This document shows, piece after piece, positions 39,259 through 46,575 of a DNA stretch of 64,000 nt (the first letter of the stretch is position 1; each line of letters starts with the position of its first letter). Origin of the DNA: an uncultured bacterium (GTDB taxonomy: Bacteria; Krumholzibacteriota; Krumholzibacteriia; LZORAL124-64-63). The position numbers and the translations under genes were made by a program. The notes beneath the pieces are model-generated. The model made no database searches, was not told where the DNA came from, and saw nothing but the letters and a program-made list of their open reading frames with translations. The DNA lies in contig CALMJK010000005.1 in assembly GCA_937864225.1 (NCBI GenBank), positions 124,001 through 188,000 on the forward strand, written 5' to 3'.

Positions 39259-39373
39259 GGGGGTCCTCCCAGGAGAGCGGCGGACAACAGGGGCCGCGCG
39301 CTGCCTCTCCTTCGATCATAGCGAGTCCGCAGCGGGGATGCCAGTCCGTAGCCGGCAATCGCCACGGAAATGG

Positions 39374-39409
39374 CGCGGCCCGCGGCGTCGGGGCACCGCG
39401 GGCCGCGCT
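39374..39409 (-). terminator. strong hairpin after the first M43 gene
   Basis: Perfect 13-bp stem GCGCGGCCCGCGG / CCGCGGGCCGCGC with a 10-nt loop, 30 bp past the stop at 39440. Only a weak T-rich stretch (CATTTCC) follows on the minus strand. Confidence 0.55.
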
Positions 39410-39439
39410 CGCGCCGGCAATCTCCGGCGCGGGACAAAA

Positions 39440-40657
39440 TCACTTCAGCAGCATCACCCGCTGGGTGGACTGCTCGCCGTTCGCCTTCAGGACCACGAAG
39501 TAGACCGAGCTGGGCAGGCCCCGGCCGTCGAACGCCACGTCGTGGGGGCCGGCAGCCATGTCCTGCTCCAGCAAGGTGCGGATCCGGCGGCCGGCCAGAT
39601 CGTACACGTTGAGGCTCACCATGCCGGCGGCGCGCAGCGTGAAGGATATCTCCGCCTTGGGATTGAACGGGTTGGGCGCGACGCTCGTGATGCCGGTCCG
39701 GGAGGCGGCCGGGCTGGCGACGATGTCGCCCTCCGCCTTGCTCGAGATCAGCGAGGGCCTGTATGTCGTCAGCGCCCAGTCCATGCGGGCGGTCTGATTA
39801 CCGGTGAACTCGTACATGCACTCGTCCGGCGTGTAGTCCATGAAGTTGTGAATGGGATCCAAGCCGGGGTCCAGGGGGCAGCTGTCGCGGCCGATCGTGC
39901 AGTAGTAGTCGGGCGAGGCCTCCTGCGGCGTGTCTTCGCAGTAGTCGTTCGGCTGGGTGCAGCCACCCTGGAAGGTGTGGTAGAGGCCCAGGTAGTGCCC
40001 GATCTCGTGCGTGGCGGTGTCGCCGGCGTTGTACGTGGCGAGATGTCCGCCCGGAAGGGTCCCGTAGTGGATCACGACGCCGTGCATGATGGAATCCTCG
40101 GGGTATGACCACGGGAAGACCGCCCAACCCAACAGCAGGCCGCTGGGGGCGGTCACGTAGAGATTGAAGGTGTGGGCCGGGTCCACGGCCAGAGCCTCTT
40201 TCATTTCCCGCTCGCCGAGCGAGCCAGGGTGCGCCTTGGCCCAGAATCTGTTTTCGGTGGTGTCGATGCGTGCCAGGTAGAACGACACGCCCGAGCCGGC
40301 GTAGGCGGCGTTGAGCACGTCGATCTGGGCGCCGATTTGTTCGTCCGTGACGACGCCGACGGGGATCCCGCGCTGGTTGGTGTACCACAGGACGTGGACG
40401 GCCACGGGGATCGACACCGCGACCTTTTCCGCTCCATGCTTCAAGACCCAGGCGTCCAGATCGAGCGGCGCGCGAGGGTTCTCGACGGGACCGAAATCGA
40501 CCGTCCCGCAACGTTGATCCGGGAAGAAGCCCACGAGCTCGCTTTGGCTCGTGAGGTCATCGTCCGGAAGCATTCCCAATTCGCTTTCCTGAGCCGACGC
40601 GGGCGTGGCCGCCAGCAGTGGCAGCAACGCGACAGCTAGAATGAGGCGCTTATGCAT
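39440..40657 (-). CDS. secreted M43 (pappalysin-like) zinc metalloprotease, copy A
   Basis: 405 residues. Signal peptide (about 1-22). The M43 catalytic domain has the zinc motif HExxHxxGxxH as 'HEIGHYLGLYH' (about 215-225), a Met-turn region 'HNFMDYTPDECMYEFT' (about 270) and several Cys for disulfides. The C-terminal sorting-like module 'NPFNPKAEISFTLRAAG' (about 330-405) ends 'STQRVMLLK'. Probably exported and attached to or released from the surface. From about residue 235 to the end it is almost identical in DNA to copy B. GGGAGG precedes the ATG and a promoter-like TTGCGC-N18-GATAAT lies upstream. Confidence 0.9.
   Translation of the reverse strand: MHKRLILAVALLPLLAATPASAQESELGMLPDDDLTSQSELVGFFPDQRCGTVDFGPVENPRAPLDLDAWVLKHGAEKVAVSIPVAVHVLWYTNQRGIPVGVVTDEQIGAQIDVLNAAYAGSGVSFYLARIDTTENRFWAKAHPGSLGEREMKEALAVDPAHTFNLYVTAPSGLLLGWAVFPWSYPEDSIMHGVVIHYGTLPGGHLATYNAGDTATHEIGHYLGLYHTFQGGCTQPNDYCEDTPQEASPDYYCTIGRDSCPLDPGLDPIHNFMDYTPDECMYEFTGNQTARMDWALTTYRPSLISSKAEGDIVASPAASRTGITSVAPNPFNPKAEISFTLRAAGMVSLNVYDLAGRRIRTLLEQDMAAGPHDVAFDGRGLPSSVYFVVLKANGEQSTQRVMLLK
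39442..39954 (-). repeat. 513-bp near-identical repeat, unit A
   Basis: Identical to 40904-41416 (offset 1462) except for one base at 39518, where unit A has G and unit B (40980) has A. It covers the C-terminal ~170 codons of M43 copy A. Outside this block the two genes diverge clearly. Confidence 0.9.
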
Positions 40658-40701
40658 GATTAAAACCCTCCCAGATATGCGCCGAACAAACGTGCCGTCA
40701 A

Positions 40702-40731
40702 ATTATCTCACGAACGTGGATTCTGGCGCAA
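40702..40731 (-). promoter_or_regulatory. promoter for M43 copy A
   Basis: Minus strand: TTGCGC (40731-40726), 18-bp spacer, GATAAT (40707-40702), about 45 nt before the ATG at 40657. Confidence 0.4.
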
Positions 40732-40763
40732 GGAGAGCCTGGTCGGGCGTGGTAGCAAAGCGT

Positions 40764-40800
40764 AAATGTCCCCTCTAACTGCCAAGCTAAAATGTCCCCT
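40764..40800 (+). repeat. two direct repeats AAATGTCCCCT, possible insertion-sequence end remnant
   Basis: AAATGTCCCCT at 40764-40774 and 40790-40800, 26 bp apart in the same orientation, within an otherwise unexplained spacer between the M43 copies. Short multiple terminal repeats of this look occur at ends of some insertion sequences; no transposase is nearby. Confidence 0.35.
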
Positions 40801-40836
40801 TCCGGGAGGAGCCCGTCCGGCGCGTCGAGCAAAGAA

Positions 40837-40866
40837 AAGCCCGCGGCTCTCGGGAACCGCGGGCTT
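40837..40866 (-). terminator. intrinsic terminator of M43 copy B
   Basis: Perfect 10-bp stem AAGCCCGCGG / CCGCGGGCTT, 35 bp past the stop, followed on the minus strand by TTTTCTTTG. The best rho-independent terminator in the window. Confidence 0.8.
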
Positions 40867-40901
40867 GCGTTGTGCGCGTGAAATCCTTGTGGGCGTTTCG
40901 G

Positions 40902-42113
40902 TTACTTCAGCAGCATCACCCGCTGGGTGGACTGCTCGCCGTTCGCCTTCAGGACCACGAAGTAGACCGAGCTGGGCAGACCCCGGCCGTCGAACGCCAC
41001 GTCGTGGGGGCCGGCAGCCATGTCCTGCTCCAGCAAGGTGCGGATCCGGCGGCCGGCCAGATCGTACACGTTGAGGCTCACCATGCCGGCGGCGCGCAGC
41101 GTGAAGGATATCTCCGCCTTGGGATTGAACGGGTTGGGCGCGACGCTCGTGATGCCGGTCCGGGAGGCGGCCGGGCTGGCGACGATGTCGCCCTCCGCCT
41201 TGCTCGAGATCAGCGAGGGCCTGTATGTCGTCAGCGCCCAGTCCATGCGGGCGGTCTGATTACCGGTGAACTCGTACATGCACTCGTCCGGCGTGTAGTC
41301 CATGAAGTTGTGAATGGGATCCAAGCCGGGGTCCAGGGGGCAGCTGTCGCGGCCGATCGTGCAGTAGTAGTCGGGCGAGGCCTCCTGCGGCGTGTCTTCG
41401 CAGTAGTCGTTCGGCTCGGTGCAGCCGCCCTGGAAGGTGTGGTAGAGGCCCACGTAGTGGCCGATCTCGTGGGTGGCGGTGTCGCCCCCGTTGTAGCTGC
41501 TCAGGTAGCCCCCGGGCAGCGACCCGAAGTGGATCACGCTGCCATGCATGTAGGAGGTCTCGGGATAGGACCAGGGGAAATAGGACCAGCCCAGCAGGCC
41601 GCCGCCAGGGTAGGCGGTGTAGAGATTGAGCGTGTGGGCGGGATCAACCGCCAGGGCCTGCTTGGCCGCCAGCTCGGCGGACGAGCCGGGCCGCATCGTG
41701 GCCCAGGTCTTGTTGAGCGTGCGGTCGGTGCTGCGCCAGACGAACGAGACGCCGGTGCCCGCGTAGGCCGCGTTCAGAACATCGACCTGGTTGGTGATCT
41801 GGGTGTCGGTGACGTTGCCGACGAGCGTGCTGCCCCGGTAGAAGTACAGCACGTGGAAGGCCACGGGGATCGACACCGCGACCTTCTCCGCGCCATGCTC
41901 CAGGATCCAGGCGTCCAGGTCGAACGGCGCGCGGGGGCTGTCGGCCGGGCCGAAATCGACCGTCGCGCAGCGGACACCCTGCATGGGGTTGCCGTCATGA
42001 TCGGTGATCATGATGTCCGAGTGGAACTGGTGCCCCACCGCGGGCTCCCTGGCCAGGGTGGGCGTTGCGATCATCAGCAGGAGGGCGGCAGCCAGAAGAA
42101 GGCGGTGTTTCAT
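40902..42113 (-). CDS. secreted M43 (pappalysin-like) zinc metalloprotease, copy B
   Basis: 403 residues. Signal peptide (about 1-22; 'LLLAAALLLMIATPTLA'). Zinc motif 'HEIGHYVGLYH' (about 215-225). The same Cys pattern and C-terminal sorting-like module as copy A. The N-terminal half differs substantially from copy A (for example 'LYFYRGSTLVGNVTD' against 'LWYTNQRGIPVGVVTD'), while the C-terminal ~170 residues are the same. AAGGAGG precedes the ATG at 42113; the reading frame stays open further upstream but without a matching protein. Upstream 42114-42241 has AT-rich DNA but no convincing promoter. Confidence 0.9.
   Translation of the reverse strand: MKHRLLLAAALLLMIATPTLAREPAVGHQFHSDIMITDHDGNPMQGVRCATVDFGPADSPRAPFDLDAWILEHGAEKVAVSIPVAFHVLYFYRGSTLVGNVTDTQITNQVDVLNAAYAGTGVSFVWRSTDRTLNKTWATMRPGSSAELAAKQALAVDPAHTLNLYTAYPGGGLLGWSYFPWSYPETSYMHGSVIHFGSLPGGYLSSYNGGDTATHEIGHYVGLYHTFQGGCTEPNDYCEDTPQEASPDYYCTIGRDSCPLDPGLDPIHNFMDYTPDECMYEFTGNQTARMDWALTTYRPSLISSKAEGDIVASPAASRTGITSVAPNPFNPKAEISFTLRAAGMVSLNVYDLAGRRIRTLLEQDMAAGPHDVAFDGRGLPSSVYFVVLKANGEQSTQRVMLLK
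40904..41416 (-). repeat. 513-bp near-identical repeat, unit B
   Basis: Partner of 39442-39954; 512 of 513 bases match. It lies within the C-terminal part of M43 copy B. The block ends inside the coding sequence, just before the zinc-motif region, where divergence resumes. Confidence 0.9.
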
Positions 42114-42241
42114 GACAAAAAGCCTCCTTATTCGAGAACGGGCGTGAAAGGGAGCGCCGAGCTTGCCAGAGCTGAAACCGTGAAAGCAAGCAAATAATAT
42201 CCAAAGACTAGGCATTCGGATTTTCTGCCGCGCCGCGTGGC

Positions 42242-43051
42242 TCAGCCGGCGGCCGTCCGCTGCCGCACGGCCTCGTAAGCCACCAGCGCCGCCGTGACCG
42301 CGACGTTCAACGAGTCGCACTCGCCGCGCATCGGAACGCGCACGCGCCCGTCGGCCGCCTCGAGCCAAGCTTCCGACAGGCCGGCGTCCTCGGCGCCAAG
42401 CACCAGCGCGACGGGTCCGGTCAGGTCGGCCTGCGTGTAGTCGCGCTCGGCGGCGGGCGTGGTCGCGACCGTCGCGATGCGGTGCTCTCGCAGCCAGGCG
42501 AGCAGCTGCGGCGTGTCCTCCTCGACGACCGGCACCGTGAAGAATGCCCCGGTCGAGGCGCGCAGCACGTTGGGGTTGAACAGATCGGTGCCCATGTCGC
42601 ACACGATGACCGCGTCCGCGCCGGCCCCGTCGGCTACGCGCAAAACCGCCCCCAGGTTGCCCGGCTTTTCCACGCCCGCCAGCACGAGCAACAGCGGACG
42701 CGCCGACAGGGACAGGTCCGTCAGCGCGCGACGGCGCTGCGGCGCCACGACCAGCACGCCCTCCGGCCTGTCCTTGTAGGCGATCCTTTGCAGCACGCGG
42801 GGCGCGACTTCGATCGCCTCGAAGTCCGGTCCCTCGCGCAGGAAGTCGAGCAGGCCCGGATCCGTCGCGGCCAGCAGTTCGGGGCAGTGCCAGACCTCGT
42901 GGAACGGATAGCCGGCCAATCGCGCCCGGCGGATCACGCGCGGTTCCTCGATGATCGTCAGCTCGCGTGCCTGGCGGTGGCGCTGATCGCGCAGCTTCAC
43001 GAGCTCCTTCACGCGCGGATTCTGCAGGCTGGTGATGCGCTCGGCGGACAT
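42242..43051 (-). CDS. SpoU/TrmH-family 2'-O RNA methyltransferase
   Basis: 269 residues. An N-terminal substrate-binding domain ('ITSLQNPRVKELVKLRDQRHR') is followed by the SPOUT knot fold. It shows motif 1 'LAGVEKPGNLGAVLRVADG' (about 138-156), motif 2 'VALVLGAEDAGLS' (about 218-230) and motif 3 'VPMRGECDSLNVAVTAAL' (about 240-257; usually IPMxGxxxSLNVSVA). It methylates the 2'-OH of a tRNA or rRNA nucleotide; target unknown. It starts 5 bp after the thioesterase stop, so the two form one operon. The ribosome site GAGGAGGAG is somewhat far from the ATG. Confidence 0.9.
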   Translation of the reverse strand: MSAERITSLQNPRVKELVKLRDQRHRQARELTIIEEPRVIRRARLAGYPFHEVWHCPELLAATDPGLLDFLREGPDFEAIEVAPRVLQRIAYKDRPEGVLVVAPQRRRALTDLSLSARPLLLVLAGVEKPGNLGAVLRVADGAGADAVIVCDMGTDLFNPNVLRASTGAFFTVPVVEEDTPQLLAWLREHRIATVATTPAAERDYTQADLTGPVALVLGAEDAGLSEAWLEAADGRVRVPMRGECDSLNVAVTAALVAYEAVRQRTAAG

Positions 43052-43056
43052 GGCCG

Positions 43057-43494
43057 TCAGTCTCCTCCTCGGGCGACACAGATCGCGAGCGCGGCCCCGG
43101 GCAGCGGGAGCGGTCGCCGCGCGGCGTAATCGAAGCAGACCATCCCGGTCTCCACGAGGGCGATCTCCGCTCCGTCGGCCGGCCGAGTCACGCGGGCGAA
43201 CAGTCGAAAGCCCGTGCGCGCCGGTTCGCCCGCGGCCATCTCGATGCGCAGCAGGTCGCCGGCGAAGGCCTCGCCCTGGTAGACGATCGCGGCGTCTGCC
43301 ATGATGAGCGCCACACCCGCGCAGTCTCGCTCGCTCCAACCATGCGCCGCCAAGAACGCGACGCGCGCTTCGTGCACGAGGGTCAGCAGGCGATCGTTGC
43401 CCAGGTGGCCGCCGTAGTTGAGGTCGGTCGTGCGCACGGTGATGGCGTGCGCGAACGGGTAGGTCGCCAGCGGCAGCAGGCGCAGGCGGGGCAT
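43057..43494 (-). CDS. hotdog-fold acyl-CoA thioesterase (4-hydroxybenzoyl-CoA thioesterase-like)
   Basis: 145 residues, normal for YbgC/FadM-type thioesterases. Family pattern: 'ITVRTTDLNYGGHLGNDRLLTLVHEARVAFL' region (about 20-50), where the catalytic Asp and following 'GHLGN' match the D-x-N/Y-GHxxN motif. The central helix is followed by strands with 'IVYQGEAFAGDLLRIEM'. It hydrolyses an acyl-CoA; the chain is not known. GAAGGA precedes the ATG. First gene of a two-gene operon with the SpoU methyltransferase. Confidence 0.85.
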   Translation of the reverse strand: MPRLRLLPLATYPFAHAITVRTTDLNYGGHLGNDRLLTLVHEARVAFLAAHGWSERDCAGVALIMADAAIVYQGEAFAGDLLRIEMAAGEPARTGFRLFARVTRPADGAEIALVETGMVCFDYAARRPLPLPGAALAICVARGGD

Positions 43495-43822
43495 GACGTT
43501 CCTTCGACGCGGCCATGGGCGCGCGGGCGCCGCGGCCGGCCATCTCCCAGGGGTCGGGGCGCGCCTCCCGTCAGGCGGGAAGGGTCGCCTTGGACGATTG
43601 AACTTAGCACATCGAGCCACCCAGGTCATGAGCGCCCCAGCGCGGGCGCGGGAGCGCGGCGGGCCGGACGCTTCCGCGGCCACATTCACCCGTGCGCTCG
43701 GCTTCCCGCGCCCTTATACTGAAGCCCGATATCCGAGACCTCTGGTGTCTTGCCCCTCAGTCTCTGCCTGCCGCCCCCGCCGGCGCCCAGCGCGGCGGGA
43801 CGCCGATCCGGAGGCCATGCTG
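43495..43822. other. 328-bp divergent intergenic region
   Basis: Lies between the thioesterase and the TolC-type gene. It contains a possible -10 TATACT (43715-43720) for the efflux operon with no clear -35, and a TTGAAC near 43597. The rest shows no RNA gene and no convincing ORF. Confidence 0.5.
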
Positions 43823-45442
43823 ATGCCGATCCCGCACGGTCGCCCTCGCCCGGCCTCAAGACTCGTCGCCGCCATCGCAACCATCGCCAGCTTGGCGCCG
43901 ATGCTCACGGGCGCTGCGTCAGGAGCCGAGTCGCCGCCGGCGCCCGACAGCGGCCTCGTTGCGACTCTCTCGCGCCTGGAGGGGGCGGCCGTGACGCTCG
44001 ACCAGGCCCTGCTGGCCGCGGTGGACGGCTCGATCGAGGTCTCCACCGCGCGCGCGGACCTCGACGCCGCCCGCGCCGCCCTGCGCCGCGAGCGCGGGGC
44101 GTTCGACCCCGAATTGTTCGGCGAGACCTCCCGCAGCAGCTCCGACGCTCCCACCGCTTCGTTCTTCGCCGGCGCCCAGGTCCTGAAGACCGACGAGACG
44201 GCCGGCAGTTTCGGCGCACGCTGGCGCTTGCGCTGGGGCACCGAACTGACCGCCTCGCTGGACGCCGTCAGGCGCGAGACGAACAGCACGTACGCTTCGC
44301 TCAACCCCGAGTACGACGCCGGGGGGCGTCTCTCCCTGCGCCAGCCGCTGCTGAGGGGCCTGGGCGGCTCGGCGCGGGTCGGACTGACGGCGGCGGAACG
44401 CGGCTTCGAGGCCGCGCAGGCCCGATTCGACGACGTCACCCTCGTCGTGCGCGCGACCGTCGAGGGCGCCTATTGGGACCTCTATGCCGCCGGGCGCGAC
44501 TGGGCCGTGCAGAGCCTGAGCCGCGACCGGGCCGCGGCGCTGGTCGAGGAGACCTCGCTGCGCGCGCAGGCCGGACTTGTCGGGCCAGGACAAGTGGCCA
44601 ACACGCGCGTCTTTCTCGCTGAACAGGAACAGGCGCTGCTCGACCGGCTGGAGGCGCTCGACGCGGCCTCGGATCGCCTGGGCACCTTGGTCGGCTTGCG
44701 TCCGGCAGGCGACGCTCGCCGCTTCTTGACCGCGGACGAACCGGACTCGGCGCACGCCGTCCCGGACGAGGAGGCGTCAGTGACCCGGGCGCTCGCCGCG
44801 AATCTCGAGCTGCACGCGTCTGAGCGCGCGCTGGCCGCGCTGCGCGCGCACGCCTCGGCGGCCGGGCGCGACGCGTTGCCGCAGCTCGACCTCTTCGGCA
44901 CGTTGGGCGGCGCCGGCCTGGCTGGCGAGGGCCGCGACATCATCCTGGCGTTCGGAGCCGAGCCCGAGACCCTGCGCACCGCCACGACGGGCGACCTTGG
45001 GGAGAGCATCGACCAGGTGCTCCGGCGAACCTACCCGAACTGGACGATTGGTCTGAGCTTCACGCTGCCCTTGGGCGGCCGGCGCGCCGGTGGCGAACGG
45101 GACCGGCTGCGCGCCGAAGTCGCGCGGGCCGAACACCAGCTCGAAGGACGGCGCCGCGCGCTCGCGGACCAGGTGCGCACCCTTTGCCGAGAGCTGGCCA
45201 ACGGCCAGAAGCGGCTGGCCGCCGCGCGGGACGGGGTGTCGGCGTCGCAGGAACAGGTGCGGATCGGGCTGCTCGAGTACCGCGCCGGAAGCACGACCGC
45301 CTTCGAACTCGTGCGCCTGAGCGCCGACCTGGCCGCCGCGCAGCAGCGGCATTCCCAGGCCCTGGTGCGCTCGGCGAGAGCCGCCAGCGAACTGCGCCGA
45401 TTGACGGCCAACGGCTACACCGGAAAGGAAATGGGACAGTGA
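43823..45442 (+). CDS. TolC-family outer membrane efflux protein
   Basis: About 539 residues. Signal peptide (about 10-35), then the two OEP half-repeats: long helices around 'VTLDQALLAAVDGSIEVSTARADLDAARAAL' (about 60-90; strand/helix start) and again from 'SVTRALAANLELHASERALAALRAHA' (about 318-343). Beta-barrel segments include 'PLLRGLGGSARVGL' (about 175) and 'WTIGLSFTLPLGGRRAGG' (about 405). It forms the outer channel of the RND pump encoded by the next two genes. GGAGG is 8 nt before ATG 43823 and only 2 nt before ATG 43817, favouring the former. GTGA overlap with the adaptor gene. Confidence 0.88.
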   Translation: MPIPHGRPRPASRLVAAIATIASLAPMLTGAASGAESPPAPDSGLVATLSRLEGAAVTLDQALLAAVDGSIEVSTARADLDAARAALRRERGAFDPELFGETSRSSSDAPTASFFAGAQVLKTDETAGSFGARWRLRWGTELTASLDAVRRETNSTYASLNPEYDAGGRLSLRQPLLRGLGGSARVGLTAAERGFEAAQARFDDVTLVVRATVEGAYWDLYAAGRDWAVQSLSRDRAAALVEETSLRAQAGLVGPGQVANTRVFLAEQEQALLDRLEALDAASDRLGTLVGLRPAGDARRFLTADEPDSAHAVPDEEASVTRALAANLELHASERALAALRAHASAAGRDALPQLDLFGTLGGAGLAGEGRDIILAFGAEPETLRTATTGDLGESIDQVLRRTYPNWTIGLSFTLPLGGRRAGGERDRLRAEVARAEHQLEGRRRALADQVRTLCRELANGQKRLAAARDGVSASQEQVRIGLLEYRAGSTTAFELVRLSADLAAAQQRHSQALVRSARAASELRRLTANGYTGKEMGQ

Positions 45443-46575
45443 ACCATCCGACGCGAACGTCGTGGCGCGCTCTCTCTGGCGGCGCGGTCGCGCTGCTGGC
45501 CGTGATCGCCCTGGTCGCCGGTTGCGCGAAGAAACAGCGTCAGGGCGGACGGTTCAGCATGCCGCCCCTGCCCGTCGAAGTCGCCGACGTCGCGCCGACG
45601 CCGCTCTTCGAACGCTTCACGGCCGTCGGCACGTTCGAAGCGGTCGAGCAGGCGACGGTCGTGGCGGAGATCGATGGCCTGGTCGAGAGTCTGCCTTTCC
45701 GGGAGGGAAACGCCATCGAACGGGGCGGCGCGATCGCCCAGCTCGATGACGACCAGCTGCGAGCCGAATGCGACCGCGCGGCGGCGCTGCTCGATCAGGC
45801 GCGCGCGATGCATGACCGCGTGCGGACGATCGTCGAGCAGAAGGCCGGCGCCGCGCAGGACCTGGACGATGCGACGGCCGCCCTGCACGTGGCCGAAGCC
45901 AACTTGGCGGTCGCCAAGTCGCGTCTGGGCAAGAGCCGGATCACCGCGCCGTTCGCCGGCGTGACCGGCGCGCGACGCGTGAGCGTCGGCACCTACGTGC
46001 GCGCCGGCGATCCGATCACGGATCTCGCGCGGCTCAACGAGCTGCGCGTCAAGTTCGCGCTGCCGGAGGCGTTCTTGGGCCGCTTGCGGCGCGGCGCGCC
46101 GGTGGCCGTTTCGACGGCCGCTTTCCCGGACATGGCGCTCCAGGGCACGATCGACGTCATCGAACCGCTTGTCGATCCCGGCACGCGCATGGTGAGCGTC
46201 GTCGCTCGCGTGGACAATGCCGAGGAACGCCTGCGCCCGGGCATGTCGGCCGAGGCGTCGGTCGTGCTCGACGAGCGCCCCGCGGCGCTGACGGTGCCGA
46301 GCGAGGCGATCCTGGCGCAGGGCGACCAGACGATCGTGTACGTCATCAACCCCGACAGCACCGTGTCGGCCACGCCCGTGACGCTCGGGTTGCGTTTGCC
46401 GGACGTGGTCGAGGTCGTGTCAGGCTTGCAGGCGGGTGCTCGCGTCGTGCGCGCCGGACACCAGAAGATCTATCCCGGCGCGAAGGTGCTGCCGCTGCCG
46501 TCCGGCGGCGGATCGCCCGGCGGTCACCCGGGCGGCGCCGGCCCGGATGCGGCCAGTCGGGGAGACCACCGATGA
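45439..46575 (+). CDS. RND efflux periplasmic adaptor (membrane fusion lipoprotein)
   Basis: 378 residues. Lipoprotein signal with the lipobox 'LVAGC' (Cys at about residue 28). Then a lipoyl half ('VVAEIDGLVESLPFREGN', about 75-92), an alpha-helical hairpin (about 100-150), the second lipoyl half ('RITAPFAGVTGARRVSVGTYV', from about 170), and beta-barrel and membrane-proximal domains. This is the AcrA/MexA order. The C-terminus is Gly/Pro-rich. GTG start overlapping the tolC-type stop; stop overlapping the pump ATG. The three proteins would form one tripartite pump. Confidence 0.92.
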   Translation: MNHPTRTSWRALSGGAVALLAVIALVAGCAKKQRQGGRFSMPPLPVEVADVAPTPLFERFTAVGTFEAVEQATVVAEIDGLVESLPFREGNAIERGGAIAQLDDDQLRAECDRAAALLDQARAMHDRVRTIVEQKAGAAQDLDDATAALHVAEANLAVAKSRLGKSRITAPFAGVTGARRVSVGTYVRAGDPITDLARLNELRVKFALPEAFLGRLRRGAPVAVSTAAFPDMALQGTIDVIEPLVDPGTRMVSVVARVDNAEERLRPGMSAEASVVLDERPAALTVPSEAILAQGDQTIVYVINPDSTVSATPVTLGLRLPDVVEVVSGLQAGARVVRAGHQKIYPGAKVLPLPSGGGSPGGHPGGAGPDAASRGDHR

